DNA of 64,000 nt, taken from Phreatobacter stygius (lineage in GTDB: Bacteria; Pseudomonadota; Alphaproteobacteria; Rhizobiales; Phreatobacteraceae). Below, piece by piece: positions 1-8,402 of the stretch. Positions within the stretch are counted from its first letter, which is position 1. Each line of letters begins with the position of its first letter. The stretch covers positions 7,290,672 through 7,354,671 of the forward strand of contig NZ_CP039690.1 in assembly GCF_005144885.1 (NCBI RefSeq), read 5' to 3'. The notes beneath the pieces were generated by a model. It made no database searches. It was not told where the DNA came from and saw only the letters and a list, made by a program, of their open reading frames with translations. The translations under genes and the position numbers were made by a program.

Positions 1-1
1 T

Positions 2-1711
2 GTGCTGATCCGCTGGGGCGACCCGGTGCTGCCGGGCGCGCCGGCTTTCGACCCGCGGAACCAGACGGGGGCGGCTCAAAGCCGGCAGTTCGGCTACAAC
101 AACGACTATCTCGGCTATATCCCCCTGCCCGGCGCGGCCAATCCGTCCCGCCATGGCCTGCTCTGCGTCAATCACGAATATACCAATGAGGAGCTGATGT
201 TCCCCGGCATCGGCGTGCAGGACGCCCGCGCCGCGCAGCGCGGCGGCATACCCTTCGCCAAGATGACCGCGGAACTCGCCAGCATCGAGATGATGGCCCA
301 TGGCGGCTCGGTCCTGGAAATCCGCCGCGACGGCGAACATTGGGCGGTGGTTGCCGACAGCCGCTACGCCCGGCGCATCACCGCCGAGACCGAGATGGAG
401 ATCACCGGACCGGCCGCCGGCCATCCGCGCATGCGCACCGGTTATGATCCCGAGGGCCGCAAGGTGCGCGGCATGATCAACAATTGTGCCGGCGGCCGCA
501 CGCCCTGGGGCACCTGGGTGACCTGCGAGGAGAACGTCAACGGCTATTTCTCCGGCACGCTCGGCGAGGACCATCCGGAATACCGCAACTACCGCCGCAT
601 GGGCATTCCCGGCCGCTGGCAGAACTGGGCCGACTATCACCAGCGCTTCGACGTCAACAAGGAGCCGAACGAGGCCAACCGCTTCGGCTGGGTGGTCGAG
701 ATCGACCCGTTCGATCCCAATTCCGTGCCGAAGAAGCGCACCGCGATCGGCCGCTTCAAGCACGAGGGTGCCGCCGGCATCACCGCCCGCGACGGCCAAT
801 ATGTCATCTATGCCGGCGACGACGAGCGCTTCGACTACGTCTACAAATTCGTCACCGCGGGCAAGGTCTCGGGCAATCGCGCCGAGGACATGAACCTCTT
901 GGAGACCGGCACGCTGCATGTCGCACGCTACAATGTCGACGGCACCGGCGACTGGCTGCCGCTGGTCCATGGCCAGGGCCCGCTGACCGCCGAAAACGGC
1001 TTTGCCTCCCAGGCCGACGTGGTGATCGAGGCGCGGCGCGCCTCCGACCTGCTCGGCGCCACCCGCATGGACCGCCCCGAGGATGTCGAGGCCAATCCGA
1101 AGACCGACAAGGTCTATGTCATGCTGACCAACAACATCAGACGCACCGGCGACCAGGTGAACGCCGCCAATCCGCGCTCCGACAACCGTTTCGGCCACAT
1201 CGTCGAGATGTTGCCCGAGGGCCGCGACCACGCCGCCTTGAAGTTCACCTGGGACATCCTGGTGCGCTGCGGCGATCCGTCGGTGGCCGCCGTCGGCGCC
1301 ACCTTCAACGCCAACACCACCAAGGACGGCTGGTTCGGCATGCCCGACAATTGCGCCATCGATTCCGAGGGGCGGCTGTGGGTTGCCACCGACGGCAACA
1401 TGCCGTCCAAGACCGGCCGCAATGACGGCATCTGGGCGATGGAGACCGAGGGTCCGGCGCGCGGCACCTCGAAACTGTTCTTCAAGGTGCCGATGGGCGC
1501 GGAAATGTGCGGGCCGGAATTTACCCCCGACGGCGAGACCTTCTTCGTCGCCATCCAGCATCCCGGCGAAGCCGACGACGAGAACCCGCGCGCCGAACCG
1601 GCAACCTTCGAGAACCCGTCGACCCGCTGGCCCGACTTCAAGCCGGACATGCCGCCGCGCCCGGCGATCGTGGCGATCACCAAAAAGGGCGGCGGCAAGA
1701 TCGCGGTTTGA
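2..1711 (+). CDS. PhoX/DUF839-family phosphatase-like protein, 5' end outside window
   Basis: The frame is already open at the window edge and ends at a TGA, so the true start and any Tat signal peptide (usual for PhoX proteins) lie upstream. The 569 visible residues carry the DUF839 signature: HEYTNEE near residue 58, NNCAGGRTPWGTWVTCEEN near 160 and PDNCAIDSEGRLWVATDG near 448. Characterised PhoX enzymes are exported calcium/iron-dependent phosphomonoesterases. Many family members are untested, so the substrate is not assigned. The gene converges on the hydrolase at 1727 with a 15-bp gap. Confidence 0.8.
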   Translation: MLIRWGDPVLPGAPAFDPRNQTGAAQSRQFGYNNDYLGYIPLPGAANPSRHGLLCVNHEYTNEELMFPGIGVQDARAAQRGGIPFAKMTAELASIEMMAHGGSVLEIRRDGEHWAVVADSRYARRITAETEMEITGPAAGHPRMRTGYDPEGRKVRGMINNCAGGRTPWGTWVTCEENVNGYFSGTLGEDHPEYRNYRRMGIPGRWQNWADYHQRFDVNKEPNEANRFGWVVEIDPFDPNSVPKKRTAIGRFKHEGAAGITARDGQYVIYAGDDERFDYVYKFVTAGKVSGNRAEDMNLLETGTLHVARYNVDGTGDWLPLVHGQGPLTAENGFASQADVVIEARRASDLLGATRMDRPEDVEANPKTDKVYVMLTNNIRRTGDQVNAANPRSDNRFGHIVEMLPEGRDHAALKFTWDILVRCGDPSVAAVGATFNANTTKDGWFGMPDNCAIDSEGRLWVATDGNMPSKTGRNDGIWAMETEGPARGTSKLFFKVPMGAEMCGPEFTPDGETFFVAIQHPGEADDENPRAEPATFENPSTRWPDFKPDMPPRPAIVAITKKGGGKIAV

Positions 1712-1726
1712 ACGATCGCGGTCTGA

Positions 1727-2545
1727 TCAGACAAGCGACAGCGCGGCGCGGGTGAGCAAACCATCCGCGCCGCGCAATTCGTCGAGCACCGAGAAGTGAT
1801 CGGCGCCGGCAACCGCGATCAACGGACCTGGCGCGCCGGCGCGCTGACGCGCGGCATGAAAGCCGACGGAATTGGCCACCAGTTGGGGCAGTTCCTCGCC
1901 GCCATAGGCGATGGCGAGCGGCTTCATCACCGCCGGCCGGCGCATCGGCGAGAGATCGGCGACCTCGATCATGGTCAGCTTCAGCTTCTCGTCGAGATAG
2001 GTGTCGCACAGCGGCGCCAGTTCGAACACGCCTGAAATGGCCAGGCCCGCGGCAACGGCGGGGTGGTCGAGCGCCAGCGCCGCCAGATGCCCGCCGGCCG
2101 ACCAGCCCGAGACGATGAGCGGCCCGCCGACGCCCTGCGCCGGCCCCTCATCCGCCAGCCAGTCGAGCGCTGCCCCACATTCGGCCACGATGTCGCTGAG
2201 CGATGCCTCCGGCGCCAGCGTGTAGCCCGGGATCGCCACCGACCAGCCATGCGCCGCCACGCCCTCGCCCAGCACCGCGAACATCTCGCGGGAATTCCTC
2301 TGCCAATAGCCGCCGTGGAAATAGACAAGACAGGGCGCCTGCGGGTCATGGCCGGGAAACAGGTCGAGCCTGGTCCGTTCGCGCCGGCCGAAGGGCAGGT
2401 CCATGGTGGCCGGGTGACGGGCGCGGATGTCAGCCGATTGCCGGGTCCAGACGGCGAATTTTTCGGTCCATGACGGCACCGCCGCACCGTTGTTATAGGC
2501 CGCGTCGCGTTCGGCTTGAGGCACGGGCGAGACGTCGATCGGCAT
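1727..2545 (-). CDS. alpha/beta hydrolase, kynurenine-formamidase-like
   Basis: A 272-residue single-domain alpha/beta hydrolase. HGGYW at residues 77-81 forms the oxyanion-hole strand typical of the arylformamidase/BD-FAE group. The nucleophile elbow GWSAGG is at 147-152 (Ser149) and a C-terminal GADHFSVLDE supplies the likely catalytic His at about 250. There is no signal peptide, so it is cytoplasmic. It lies 18 bp downstream of the gene at 2564-3061 on the same strand and is probably co-transcribed with it. Kynurenine formamidase is the best-known function of this subfamily, but no tryptophan-catabolism gene is adjacent, so the substrate is inferred only. Confidence 0.8.
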   Translation of the reverse strand: MPIDVSPVPQAERDAAYNNGAAVPSWTEKFAVWTRQSADIRARHPATMDLPFGRRERTRLDLFPGHDPQAPCLVYFHGGYWQRNSREMFAVLGEGVAAHGWSVAIPGYTLAPEASLSDIVAECGAALDWLADEGPAQGVGGPLIVSGWSAGGHLAALALDHPAVAAGLAISGVFELAPLCDTYLDEKLKLTMIEVADLSPMRRPAVMKPLAIAYGGEELPQLVANSVGFHAARQRAGAPGPLIAVAGADHFSVLDELRGADGLLTRAALSLV

Positions 2546-2563
2546 GCGAAACTCCTCAGACCG

Positions 2564-3061
2564 TCAGCGCGGCAGTTCGATCAGGAGCTCGGCGACATCC
2601 CTGACGTGGCGGGGGCCGGGCCTGAGATCGGCGAAGGCGCGCAGACTGAAGACGCCCTCGCGCGCGCTGTTCGGCCGGCCGTTCTCGCCGGTGATGACGA
2701 AGACGCGCCGGCCGCCCGACGTGTTGAACAATTCGCCCCAGCTGAAGCTGGCGCGATAGCCGTCGCGCGCCACCACGATGACGGTTGCCGCCCGCACGCC
2801 GTGCCGGTCGAGCCGCTCGATGCCGTTCGCCTCCAGCAGTTTGGCCAGTTCGACGCCGCGATAGACGATGTCGATGCGCTCGCGCCCGGTCGGCGTGGTC
2901 ACCTCGCGGCTGTCGATCACCTCCGATGTGCCGAGCTTTTCGAGCGTGGCGAGGTCGAGCGTCACCGCCGCGTCCGGCAGCCCGCGAATGGTCAGCGTCT
3001 GGGCCTGGACCGCCGCCGGCAGCGCCAGCGACACGAGGATGAACAGGAGAAATCGCCGCAT
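2564..3061 (-). CDS. exported molybdopterin-binding-fold (sulfite-oxidase-like) small protein
   Basis: A 165-residue protein with an N-terminal signal peptide (MRRFLLFILVSLALPAAVQA) followed by TLTIRGLPDAAVTLDLATLE, the usual opening of stand-alone oxidoreductase-molybdopterin-binding domains. The IDIVYRGVELAKLLEANG segment also fits that family. The start at 3061 is chosen over the longer frame from 3118 because a GGAG lies about 11 nt upstream and the signal peptide begins there. The cysteine that ligates molybdenum in sulfite oxidases is not evident, so a catalytic role is doubtful. It forms a probable two-gene transcript with the hydrolase downstream. Confidence 0.72.
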   Translation of the reverse strand: MRRFLLFILVSLALPAAVQAQTLTIRGLPDAAVTLDLATLEKLGTSEVIDSREVTTPTGRERIDIVYRGVELAKLLEANGIERLDRHGVRAATVIVVARDGYRASFSWGELFNTSGGRRVFVITGENGRPNSAREGVFSLRAFADLRPGPRHVRDVAELLIELPR

Positions 3062-3211
3062 TGCGATCAGGCTCCGAACCAGGGAACAATGCGCCGCGTC
3101 GCGCGCTTGATGAGCCAATGCCGGCCCGGCGGGGCGCCGATGGCGTGCAGGATCATGCCGGACGGCGGTTCCGCCGACAAGGAAACAGGCAAGGGAACAA
3201 GGAACACCATC

Positions 3212-3598
3212 ATGTCAGCCAAGCCGTTTCAGCCAGCCGATCATTCCACCGTCTCCGCCTATATGATGGCCAGCGATGCCCGGCAGGTCATCGATTTCAT
3301 TGCCGATGTCTTCGACGGCAAGACGCTGATGCGCATTGCCCGCGACGACGGCAGCGTCATGCATTCTTCCATCGGCATCGGCGATTCGGTCGTCATGATC
3401 GCCGACGCCACGAAGGACTACCCCGCCTTCCCGGTCTGGCTGCATGTCTATGTGGCCGATGTCGACGCCACCTATCGGACCGCTCTGGCCAAGGGCGCGA
3501 CCTCGGTCCAGGAGCCCTCGGCCAAGGGCGACGGCGACCGCCGCGGCGGCTTCATGGACCCGATCGGCAATACCTGGTGGATCGCCACGCCGGAGTGA
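3212..3598 (+). CDS. VOC-family (glyoxalase/bleomycin-resistance) protein, PhnB-like
   Basis: A 128-residue protein made of one glyoxalase-fold domain. It starts STVSAYMMASDARQVIDFIADVF, as PhnB-like VOC proteins do, and ends with RRGGFMDPIGNTWWIATPE, the typical metal-site strand of this group. The ATG at 3212 is preceded by an AAGGAAC stretch. The open frame continues far upstream but that part is antisense to the gene at 2564-3061 and is not coding. VOC proteins include isomerases, dioxygenases and resistance proteins; nothing nearby fixes the substrate. A bidirectional terminator lies between its end and rpsI. Confidence 0.8.
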   Translation: MSAKPFQPADHSTVSAYMMASDARQVIDFIADVFDGKTLMRIARDDGSVMHSSIGIGDSVVMIADATKDYPAFPVWLHVYVADVDATYRTALAKGATSVQEPSAKGDGDRRGGFMDPIGNTWWIATPE

Positions 3599-3681
3599 GG
3601 GCGAAGTCCGGCGCCCTGCCCGCCGGTCGGCCGGCTGTTCGAGCGCCAGCCCGGTCGCTCTCACCGCGCCATAAAGAAAAA

Positions 3682-3704
3682 GCCGGGCGCGAGGCCCGGC
3701 TTTT
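3682..3704. terminator. bidirectional Rho-independent terminator between VOC gene and rpsI
   Basis: A 7-bp GC stem, 3682-3688 paired with 3694-3700, with a 5-nt loop. It is flanked by T4 on the plus strand and by T5-C-T3 on the minus strand. It can end the plus-strand VOC transcript and, with the better T tract, the minus-strand rplM-rpsI transcript. Confidence 0.75.
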
Positions 3705-3732
3705 CCAAATCCTTGAGGTCTGAAAGACCCGA

Positions 3733-4209
3733 TCAGCGCTTCGAGAACTGGAAGCTGCGGCGGGCTTTGGCCTTGCCGTACTTCTTGCGCTCGACCACGC
3801 GGCTGTCGCGGGTCAGGAAGCCTTCCTTCTTGAGCACGCCGCGCAGGTCCGGCTCGTAAAGCGTCAGAGCCTTGGAAATGCCGTGGCGCACCGCGCCGGC
3901 CTGGCCCGAAAGTCCGCCGCCGGCCACCGTCACGTTGATGTCGTACTGGGTGTCGCGGTTGGCGAGCACCAGCGGCTGCTTGAGGATCATGCGCAGCACG
4001 GGGCGTGCGAAATAGACCTCGAGCGAACGCTCGTTGACGGTGATCGTGCCCTTGCCCGGCTTGACCCAGACGCGGGCGACCGCGTTCTTGCGCTTGCCGG
4101 TGGCATAGGCGCGGCCCTGCTTGTCGAGCTTCTGGACATGCTTCGGCGCCTCGGAGGCAGCCGGCTTGAGGGACGCGAGGCCCTCGAGAGACGAAACGGT
4201 CTCGGCCAT
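3733..4209 (-). CDS. rpsI: 30S ribosomal protein S9
   Basis: 158 residues, matching the long alphaproteobacterial form of uS9, which has about 30 extra N-terminal residues. Diagnostic stretches are [37 protein letters not shown] and the C-terminal basic tail ending SFQFSKR, which in S9 reaches the decoding centre. It begins 2 nt after the rplM stop, the normal rplM-rpsI operon order. Confidence 0.98.
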   Translation of the reverse strand: MAETVSSLEGLASLKPAASEAPKHVQKLDKQGRAYATGKRKNAVARVWVKPGKGTITVNERSLEVYFARPVLRMILKQPLVLANRDTQYDINVTVAGGGLSGQAGAVRHGISKALTLYEPDLRGVLKKEGFLTRDSRVVERKKYGKAKARRSFQFSKR

Positions 4210-4211
4210 CG

Positions 4212-4673
4212 TCAGATCCTCACATTCTTCGAGTTCATGACGCCGACGTCGAGCGTGACCGGCGACTGCGCCTCATGCGGGTGCTTGTCGCCGCCATAGA
4301 CGCGCAGGTTCGACATCTGCTGGCGACCGAGGGGACCGCGCGGAATCATGCGCTCGACGGCCTTCTCGATGATCCGCTCCGGGAAACGGCCGTCGCGGAT
4401 GGTCTTGGCGATCCGCTCCTTGATGCCGCCGGGATAACCGGTGTGGTGGTAGTAGGCCTTCTGGTCCCACTTGCGGCCGGTGAGCACCACCTTCTCCGCA
4501 TTGATGATGATGATATTGTCACCGCAATCGACATGGGGGGTGTAGCTGGCCTTGTGCTTGCCGCGCAGGCGCATCGCCACGATCGTCGCGAGGCGGCCCA
4601 CAACCAGGCCTTTCGCGTCGATCAGGACCCACTTCTTGTCGACCTCGGCCGGCTTGGCCACGTAGGTCTTCAT
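4212..4673 (-). CDS. rplM: 50S ribosomal protein L13
   Basis: 153 residues starting [20 protein letters not shown], the standard start of uL13; a longer in-frame extension to 4784 has no family support. [19 protein letters not shown] and [19 protein letters not shown] are conserved L13 blocks. First gene of the rplM-rpsI operon, encoding an early-assembly large-subunit protein and a small-subunit protein. Confidence 0.98.
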   Translation of the reverse strand: MKTYVAKPAEVDKKWVLIDAKGLVVGRLATIVAMRLRGKHKASYTPHVDCGDNIIIINAEKVVLTGRKWDQKAYYHHTGYPGGIKERIAKTIRDGRFPERIIEKAVERMIPRGPLGRQQMSNLRVYGGDKHPHEAQSPVTLDVGVMNSKNVRI

Positions 4674-4779
4674 GATGGTCTCATCCGAACAAGAGGAAAT
4701 TCGAACGCCGGGACACGAGATCCCGGCGCGATGGGCAAGGCTATAAGCGAGGCGGCGCAGCGCGTCAATGCGCGATCCT

Positions 4780-4858
4780 GGCAATTTATTGAGCTATTTC
4801 AACTGTTTATAAAAATGGTATTTCAATACCTTTGATTTAAGCGCGAAATTGCAAGCGC
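4780..4858 (-). promoter_or_regulatory. AT-rich leader/promoter region of rplM-rpsI with a palindrome
   Basis: The region upstream of rplM is strikingly AT-rich for this genome and holds an inverted repeat, GGTATT and AATACC separated by 2 nt, at 4817-4830. Promoter placement is inferred from position and composition. No clear -35/-10 pair with canonical spacing was seen. Confidence 0.35.
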
Positions 4859-5299
4859 TTAGCCGTCGGACCGTTCCTGCGGGATGGCGTAGGTGCCGGT
4901 GACATGGGCGACCATCTCCGCGTCGCCCTCCGAATAGATCGCAACCTCGCCGACCGCCAGCCGGCGGCCGAGCCGCATCAGCTTGGTCTCGGCGATCAGG
5001 TCGCGCGGCGCGGGCTTGCGCAGGAAGTTGATGTTGAGATTGGTGGTCACCGCCATGGCCACCGGCCCGACGGAGGCGAGGATGGCGACATAGAGCCCGA
5101 CATCGGCGAGCGTCATCATGGTCGGGCCGGAGATCGTGCCACCGGGCCTGAGATGGCGCTCGTCGAAACGGCAGCGCATGACGCATTCGCGATAGCCGAG
5201 CGAAACGATCGTATAGAGGCTGTCGGCGGTGAACACCTGCGGGAAGTCGCGCGCCAGGAAGGCGTCCAGCTGCGGGATGGACATGACGGCATGGGACAT
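4859..5299 (-). CDS. PaaI-family hotdog-fold thioesterase
   Basis: 146 residues. RPGGTISGPTMMTLADVGLYVAI is the active-site helix region of the PaaI/YbgC-like hotdog family, and NLNINFLRKPAPRDLIAETKL is its characteristic central strand. It would hydrolyse acyl-CoA thioesters in the cytoplasm; the acyl group is unknown. The start at 5299 is chosen because GGAG lies upstream. A much longer in-frame extension is antisense to the crotonase gene. It is divergent from the crotonase gene across about 100 bp. Confidence 0.82.
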   Translation of the reverse strand: MSHAVMSIPQLDAFLARDFPQVFTADSLYTIVSLGYRECVMRCRFDERHLRPGGTISGPTMMTLADVGLYVAILASVGPVAMAVTTNLNINFLRKPAPRDLIAETKLMRLGRRLAVGEVAIYSEGDAEMVAHVTGTYAIPQERSDG

Positions 5300-5401
5300 C
5301 GACGTTTCTGCTCCGGCAGGGCTGCCGACCGGCAGCTCTCTTGAAGCCGGAACGATAGCGGGCCAATTTGAGCCTGGCACCCCCGCGAAAGGCAGATGGT
5401 C

Positions 5402-6223
5402 ATGAATGCTCCCGCGCCCCAGCCTCTCGAGGCGACGACCATCCTCGAACGCCACGACGAAGGCGGCGTCACCACGCTGACGCTGAACGATCCCACGAGC
5501 CGCAACAGCCTGTCGGAGGCCATGCTGACGGCCTTGTCCGAGGCGCTGAAGGCGATCGCGGCGGATCGTTCGGTGCGCGCCGTGGTGCTCGCCGCCAAGG
5601 GGCCGGTCTTTTCCTCGGGCCATAATCTCAAGGAAATGACGGCGCGGCGCGCCGACGCCGATCGCGGCCGCGCCTATTTCACCGACATTCTGGATCGCTG
5701 CTCGGCTGTCATGCAGCAGATCGTCACCCTGCCCCAGCCGGTCGTCGCGGCGGTTCAGGCCACGGCGACCGCCGCCGGCTGCCAGCTCGTGGCGAGCTGC
5801 GATCTCGCGGTCGCCTCGAGCGCCGCGCGCTTCTGCACGCCCGGCGTCAATTTCGGGCTGTTCTGCTCGACCCCGATGGTGGCGCTGTCGCGCAACGTGA
5901 CGCGCAAGCACGCCATGGAAATGCTGCTGCTCGGCGAGCTCGTCAGCGCCGATGAGGCGTTTCGCATGGGTCTGGTCAACCGGGTCGTCCCGCCGGGCGA
6001 GGAGCTCGGCGCGGCCCAGGTTTTCGCGCGCGTCATCGCGTCGAAATCCACGCTCACCGTCAAGATCGGCAAAAAGGCCTTCTACGAACAGCTGGAAATG
6101 GGCCTCGCCGACGCCTATCGACATGCCAGCGCCGTCATGGTCGACAACATGCTGGCCCGCGACGCCGAAGAAGGCATCGGTGCGCTCCTCGGCAAGCGCC
6201 AGCCGCGCTGGGAGGACAAGTGA
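5402..6223 (+). CDS. enoyl-CoA hydratase/isomerase (crotonase) family protein, ECHDC3-like
   Basis: 273 residues with the full crotonase fold. FSSGHNLKEM near residue 70 and TAAGCQLVASCDLAVAS near 125 form the CoA/oxyanion-hole segments. Both catalytic glutamates of true enoyl-CoA hydratases look substituted: the first position reads Gln in AGCQL and the second falls in CTPGVNFG. That fits the ECHDC3-type branch, whose reaction is not settled. Start 5402 is preferred over 5396 because AAAGG is then 9 nt upstream. The stop overlaps the GTG of the CoA-binding gene, so the two are translationally coupled. Confidence 0.8.
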   Translation: MNAPAPQPLEATTILERHDEGGVTTLTLNDPTSRNSLSEAMLTALSEALKAIAADRSVRAVVLAAKGPVFSSGHNLKEMTARRADADRGRAYFTDILDRCSAVMQQIVTLPQPVVAAVQATATAAGCQLVASCDLAVASSAARFCTPGVNFGLFCSTPMVALSRNVTRKHAMEMLLLGELVSADEAFRMGLVNRVVPPGEELGAAQVFARVIASKSTLTVKIGKKAFYEQLEMGLADAYRHASAVMVDNMLARDAEEGIGALLGKRQPRWEDK

Positions 6224-6771
6224 ATCACGATGACTATTCCAATGGCTATATCCGCGGCATCCTGTCGTCGGTGAAGGTCATCGCCATGGTCGGCGCCTCG
6301 GCCAACGAGGTCCGGCCGAGCTATTTCGTGCTGAAATACCTGCTTGACCGCGGCTATCGCGTCCATCCGGTCAACCCTGTTCTCGCCGGCCGGGAGATCC
6401 TCGGCCGCACCGTCTACGGTTCGCTGGCCGACGTGCCCGGGGCCATCGACATGGTCGACATCTTCCGCAATGCGGAGGCTGCCGGCGCGGTCGTCGACGA
6501 GGCGCTGAAGCTCGAGCCGAAACCCCAGGTCATCTGGATGCAGCTGACCGTGCGCAACGACGCGGCCGCGGCGCGCGCCGAAGCGGCCGGCCTGAAGGTG
6601 GTGATGAACCGCTGCCCGAAGATCGAGCTTGGCCGGCTGTCGTCGGAGATCGCCTGGATGGGCGTCAATTCACGCACCCTCTCGTCCAAGCGCGCGCCGC
6701 AACTGAAACAGGGCAAATTCCAGAAGCTCGGCCTCAGGCCAACCTTCGGCGGCTCCGGCGGGGACGAGTGA
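6220..6771 (+). CDS. CoA-binding protein (YccU-type Rossmann domain)
   Basis: 183 residues, one CoA_binding_2 domain. Its opening strand-loop is VIAMVGASANEVRPSYFVLKY, followed by GYRVHPVNPVLAGREILGRT and DMVDIFRNAEAAG, which match the YccU/CoA-binding family. Cytoplasmic, no catalytic residues recognised. It begins with GTG inside the stop of the preceding crotonase gene (4-nt overlap), so the pair is one operon and may act on the same acyl-CoA. Confidence 0.82.
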   Translation: MNHDDYSNGYIRGILSSVKVIAMVGASANEVRPSYFVLKYLLDRGYRVHPVNPVLAGREILGRTVYGSLADVPGAIDMVDIFRNAEAAGAVVDEALKLEPKPQVIWMQLTVRNDAAAARAEAAGLKVVMNRCPKIELGRLSSEIAWMGVNSRTLSSKRAPQLKQGKFQKLGLRPTFGGSGGDE

Positions 6772-6804
6772 TCTTCCCCACTTCGCCTTGACGCCTTCGC
6801 CCAT

Positions 6805-6822
6805 CGTTCGATAAATCGAACG
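6805..6822. promoter_or_regulatory. perfect palindrome upstream of the sulfhydrylase gene, likely operator
   Basis: CGTTCGAT and ATCGAACG arms separated by AA, an exact 18-bp inverted repeat. It sits 50 bp before the start of the O-acetylhomoserine sulfhydrylase gene, followed by an extra half-site-like AACGTTCG at 6824-6831. Position and symmetry suggest a dimeric repressor site. The regulator is unknown. Confidence 0.5.
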
Positions 6823-6872
6823 CAACGTTCGTCATTCGCGCCAGATCAAGGCCGACCCTCCAGGAGGAAACC

Positions 6873-8156
6873 ATGTCCGACCGCATTCCCGGCTTCTCGA
6901 CCTTGGCCGTCCACGCCGGCGCCCAGCCCGATCCGACCACCGGCGCCCGGGCGACGCCGATCTACCAGACGACCTCCTTCGTCTTCGACGATGTCGACCA
7001 CGCCGCCTCGCTGTTCGGGCTGCAGGCCTTCGGCAATATCTATACCCGCATCGGCAACCCGACCAATGCGGTGCTCGAAGAGCGTGTCGCCGCGCTCGAA
7101 GGCGGCACCGCCGCGCTCGCGGTCGCATCGGGCCATGCCGCCGAATTCCTGGTCATGCATGCACTGTTGCAGCCGGGCGACGATTTCGTCGCCTCCAAGA
7201 AGCTCTATGGCGGCTCGATCAACCAGTTCAACCATTCCTACAAGAATTTCGGCTGGAACGTGATCTGGGCCGACCAGGACGACCTGGCGGCCTTCGAGGT
7301 GGCGATCACGCCGAAGACCAAGGCGATCTTCATCGAGAGCATCGCCAATCCGGCCGGCAATATCACCGACATCGCGGCGATTTCGGCGATCGCCCGCAAA
7401 GCCGGCGTGCCCCTGATCGTCGACAACACGCTGGCCTCGCCCTACCTGATCCGCCCGTTCGAGCACGGCGCCGACATCATCGTCCATTCCGCCACCAAGT
7501 TCCTCGGCGGCCACGGCAATTCCATTGGCGGGCTGATCGTCGACGGCGGCACTTTCGACTGGTCAAAGGGCGGCCGCTATCCCATGCTGTCGGCGCCGCG
7601 CCCGGAATATGGCGGCATCGTCCTGCACGAGACCTTCGGCAATTTCGCCTTCGCCATTGCCTGCCGGGTGCTCGGCCTGCGCGATCTCGGGCCGGCCCTG
7701 TCGCCGTTCAATGCCTTCATGATCCTGACCGGCATCGAGACCTTGCCCCTGCGCATGGACAAGCATTGCCAGAACACCGTCAAGGTCGCCGACTGGCTCA
7801 CCAAGCACCCGAAGATCGCCTGGGTCAGCTATCCCGGCCTGCCCGGCGACAAGCAGCATGGGCTCGCCCAGAAATATTGCCCGCGCGGCGCCGGCGCGGT
7901 GTTCACCTTCGGCCTCAAGGGCGGCTTCGAGGCCGGCGTCAAGCTGGTCTCCGAGGTCAAGCTGTTCTCGCACCTGGCCAATGTCGGCGACACCCGCTCG
8001 CTGATCATTCACCCGGCTTCCACCACCCACAAGCAATTGTCGGATGATCAGAAGACCCAGGCCGGCGCCGGCCCGGAAGTGGTGCGCCTGTCGATCGGCA
8101 TCGAGGATGCCGCCGACATCATCGCCGACCTCGAGGAATCGCTGCGGGCGGTGTGA
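6873..8156 (+). CDS. metY: O-acetylhomoserine aminocarboxypropyltransferase (sulfhydrylase)
   Basis: 427 residues, the usual size of the MetY branch of the Cys/Met PLP enzymes, which convert O-acetylhomoserine plus sulfide to homocysteine. Evidence includes TLAVHAGAQPDPTTGARATP, YTRIGNPTNAVLEERVAALE, the PLP-lysine motif HSATKFLGGHGNSIGG (Lys209), and the C-terminal SIGIEDAADIIADLEESL. A strong AGGAGG RBS at 6861-6866 precedes the ATG. A perfect 18-bp palindrome at 6805-6822 is the likely control site. Cytoplasmic methionine biosynthesis. Cysteine formation from O-acetylserine is possible as a side reaction. Confidence 0.92.
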   Translation: MSDRIPGFSTLAVHAGAQPDPTTGARATPIYQTTSFVFDDVDHAASLFGLQAFGNIYTRIGNPTNAVLEERVAALEGGTAALAVASGHAAEFLVMHALLQPGDDFVASKKLYGGSINQFNHSYKNFGWNVIWADQDDLAAFEVAITPKTKAIFIESIANPAGNITDIAAISAIARKAGVPLIVDNTLASPYLIRPFEHGADIIVHSATKFLGGHGNSIGGLIVDGGTFDWSKGGRYPMLSAPRPEYGGIVLHETFGNFAFAIACRVLGLRDLGPALSPFNAFMILTGIETLPLRMDKHCQNTVKVADWLTKHPKIAWVSYPGLPGDKQHGLAQKYCPRGAGAVFTFGLKGGFEAGVKLVSEVKLFSHLANVGDTRSLIIHPASTTHKQLSDDQKTQAGAGPEVVRLSIGIEDAADIIADLEESLRAV

Positions 8157-8238
8157 TCGGGGCCGACGTCGGCGCGAAGCGGTGGCCGGTTGAGACGGCT
8201 GGCCATCCACCACATCCAAATGCGTCGCACTTGAACCT

Positions 8239-8396
8239 CTACGTCGCCCCCGGGCGAGCGGAGCGAACGGAAGGGGGTCCAGGAGCTGCAGGGCACGACC
8301 TTATCCCAGCGAAACCACCTCCCCGATATGCCGGTGAGCGCCGACGAGGCCGCCCTGGACCCCCTTCCCTCGCTTCGCTCGCCGGGGGTGACGTAG
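8239..8396. repeat. palindromic intergenic repeat, family 1, copy a
   Basis: Two arms of about 43 bp in inverted orientation (8239-8283 and 8354-8396). Their core is the GGCGAGCGAAGCGAGGGAAG type sequence flanked by CTACGTCA and GGTCCAGG. It can fold into a long hairpin between metY and the convergent ctaA. The same family recurs at 10734-10911 and 15455-15640. Confidence 0.75.
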
Positions 8397-8402
8397 AACA
8401 GA

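Noticed and set aside
6772..6872. SAM riboswitch upstream of the sulfhydrylase gene
   Set aside because: The gap is 101 bp and shows only the protein-site palindrome; no SAM-II type pseudoknot elements were seen.
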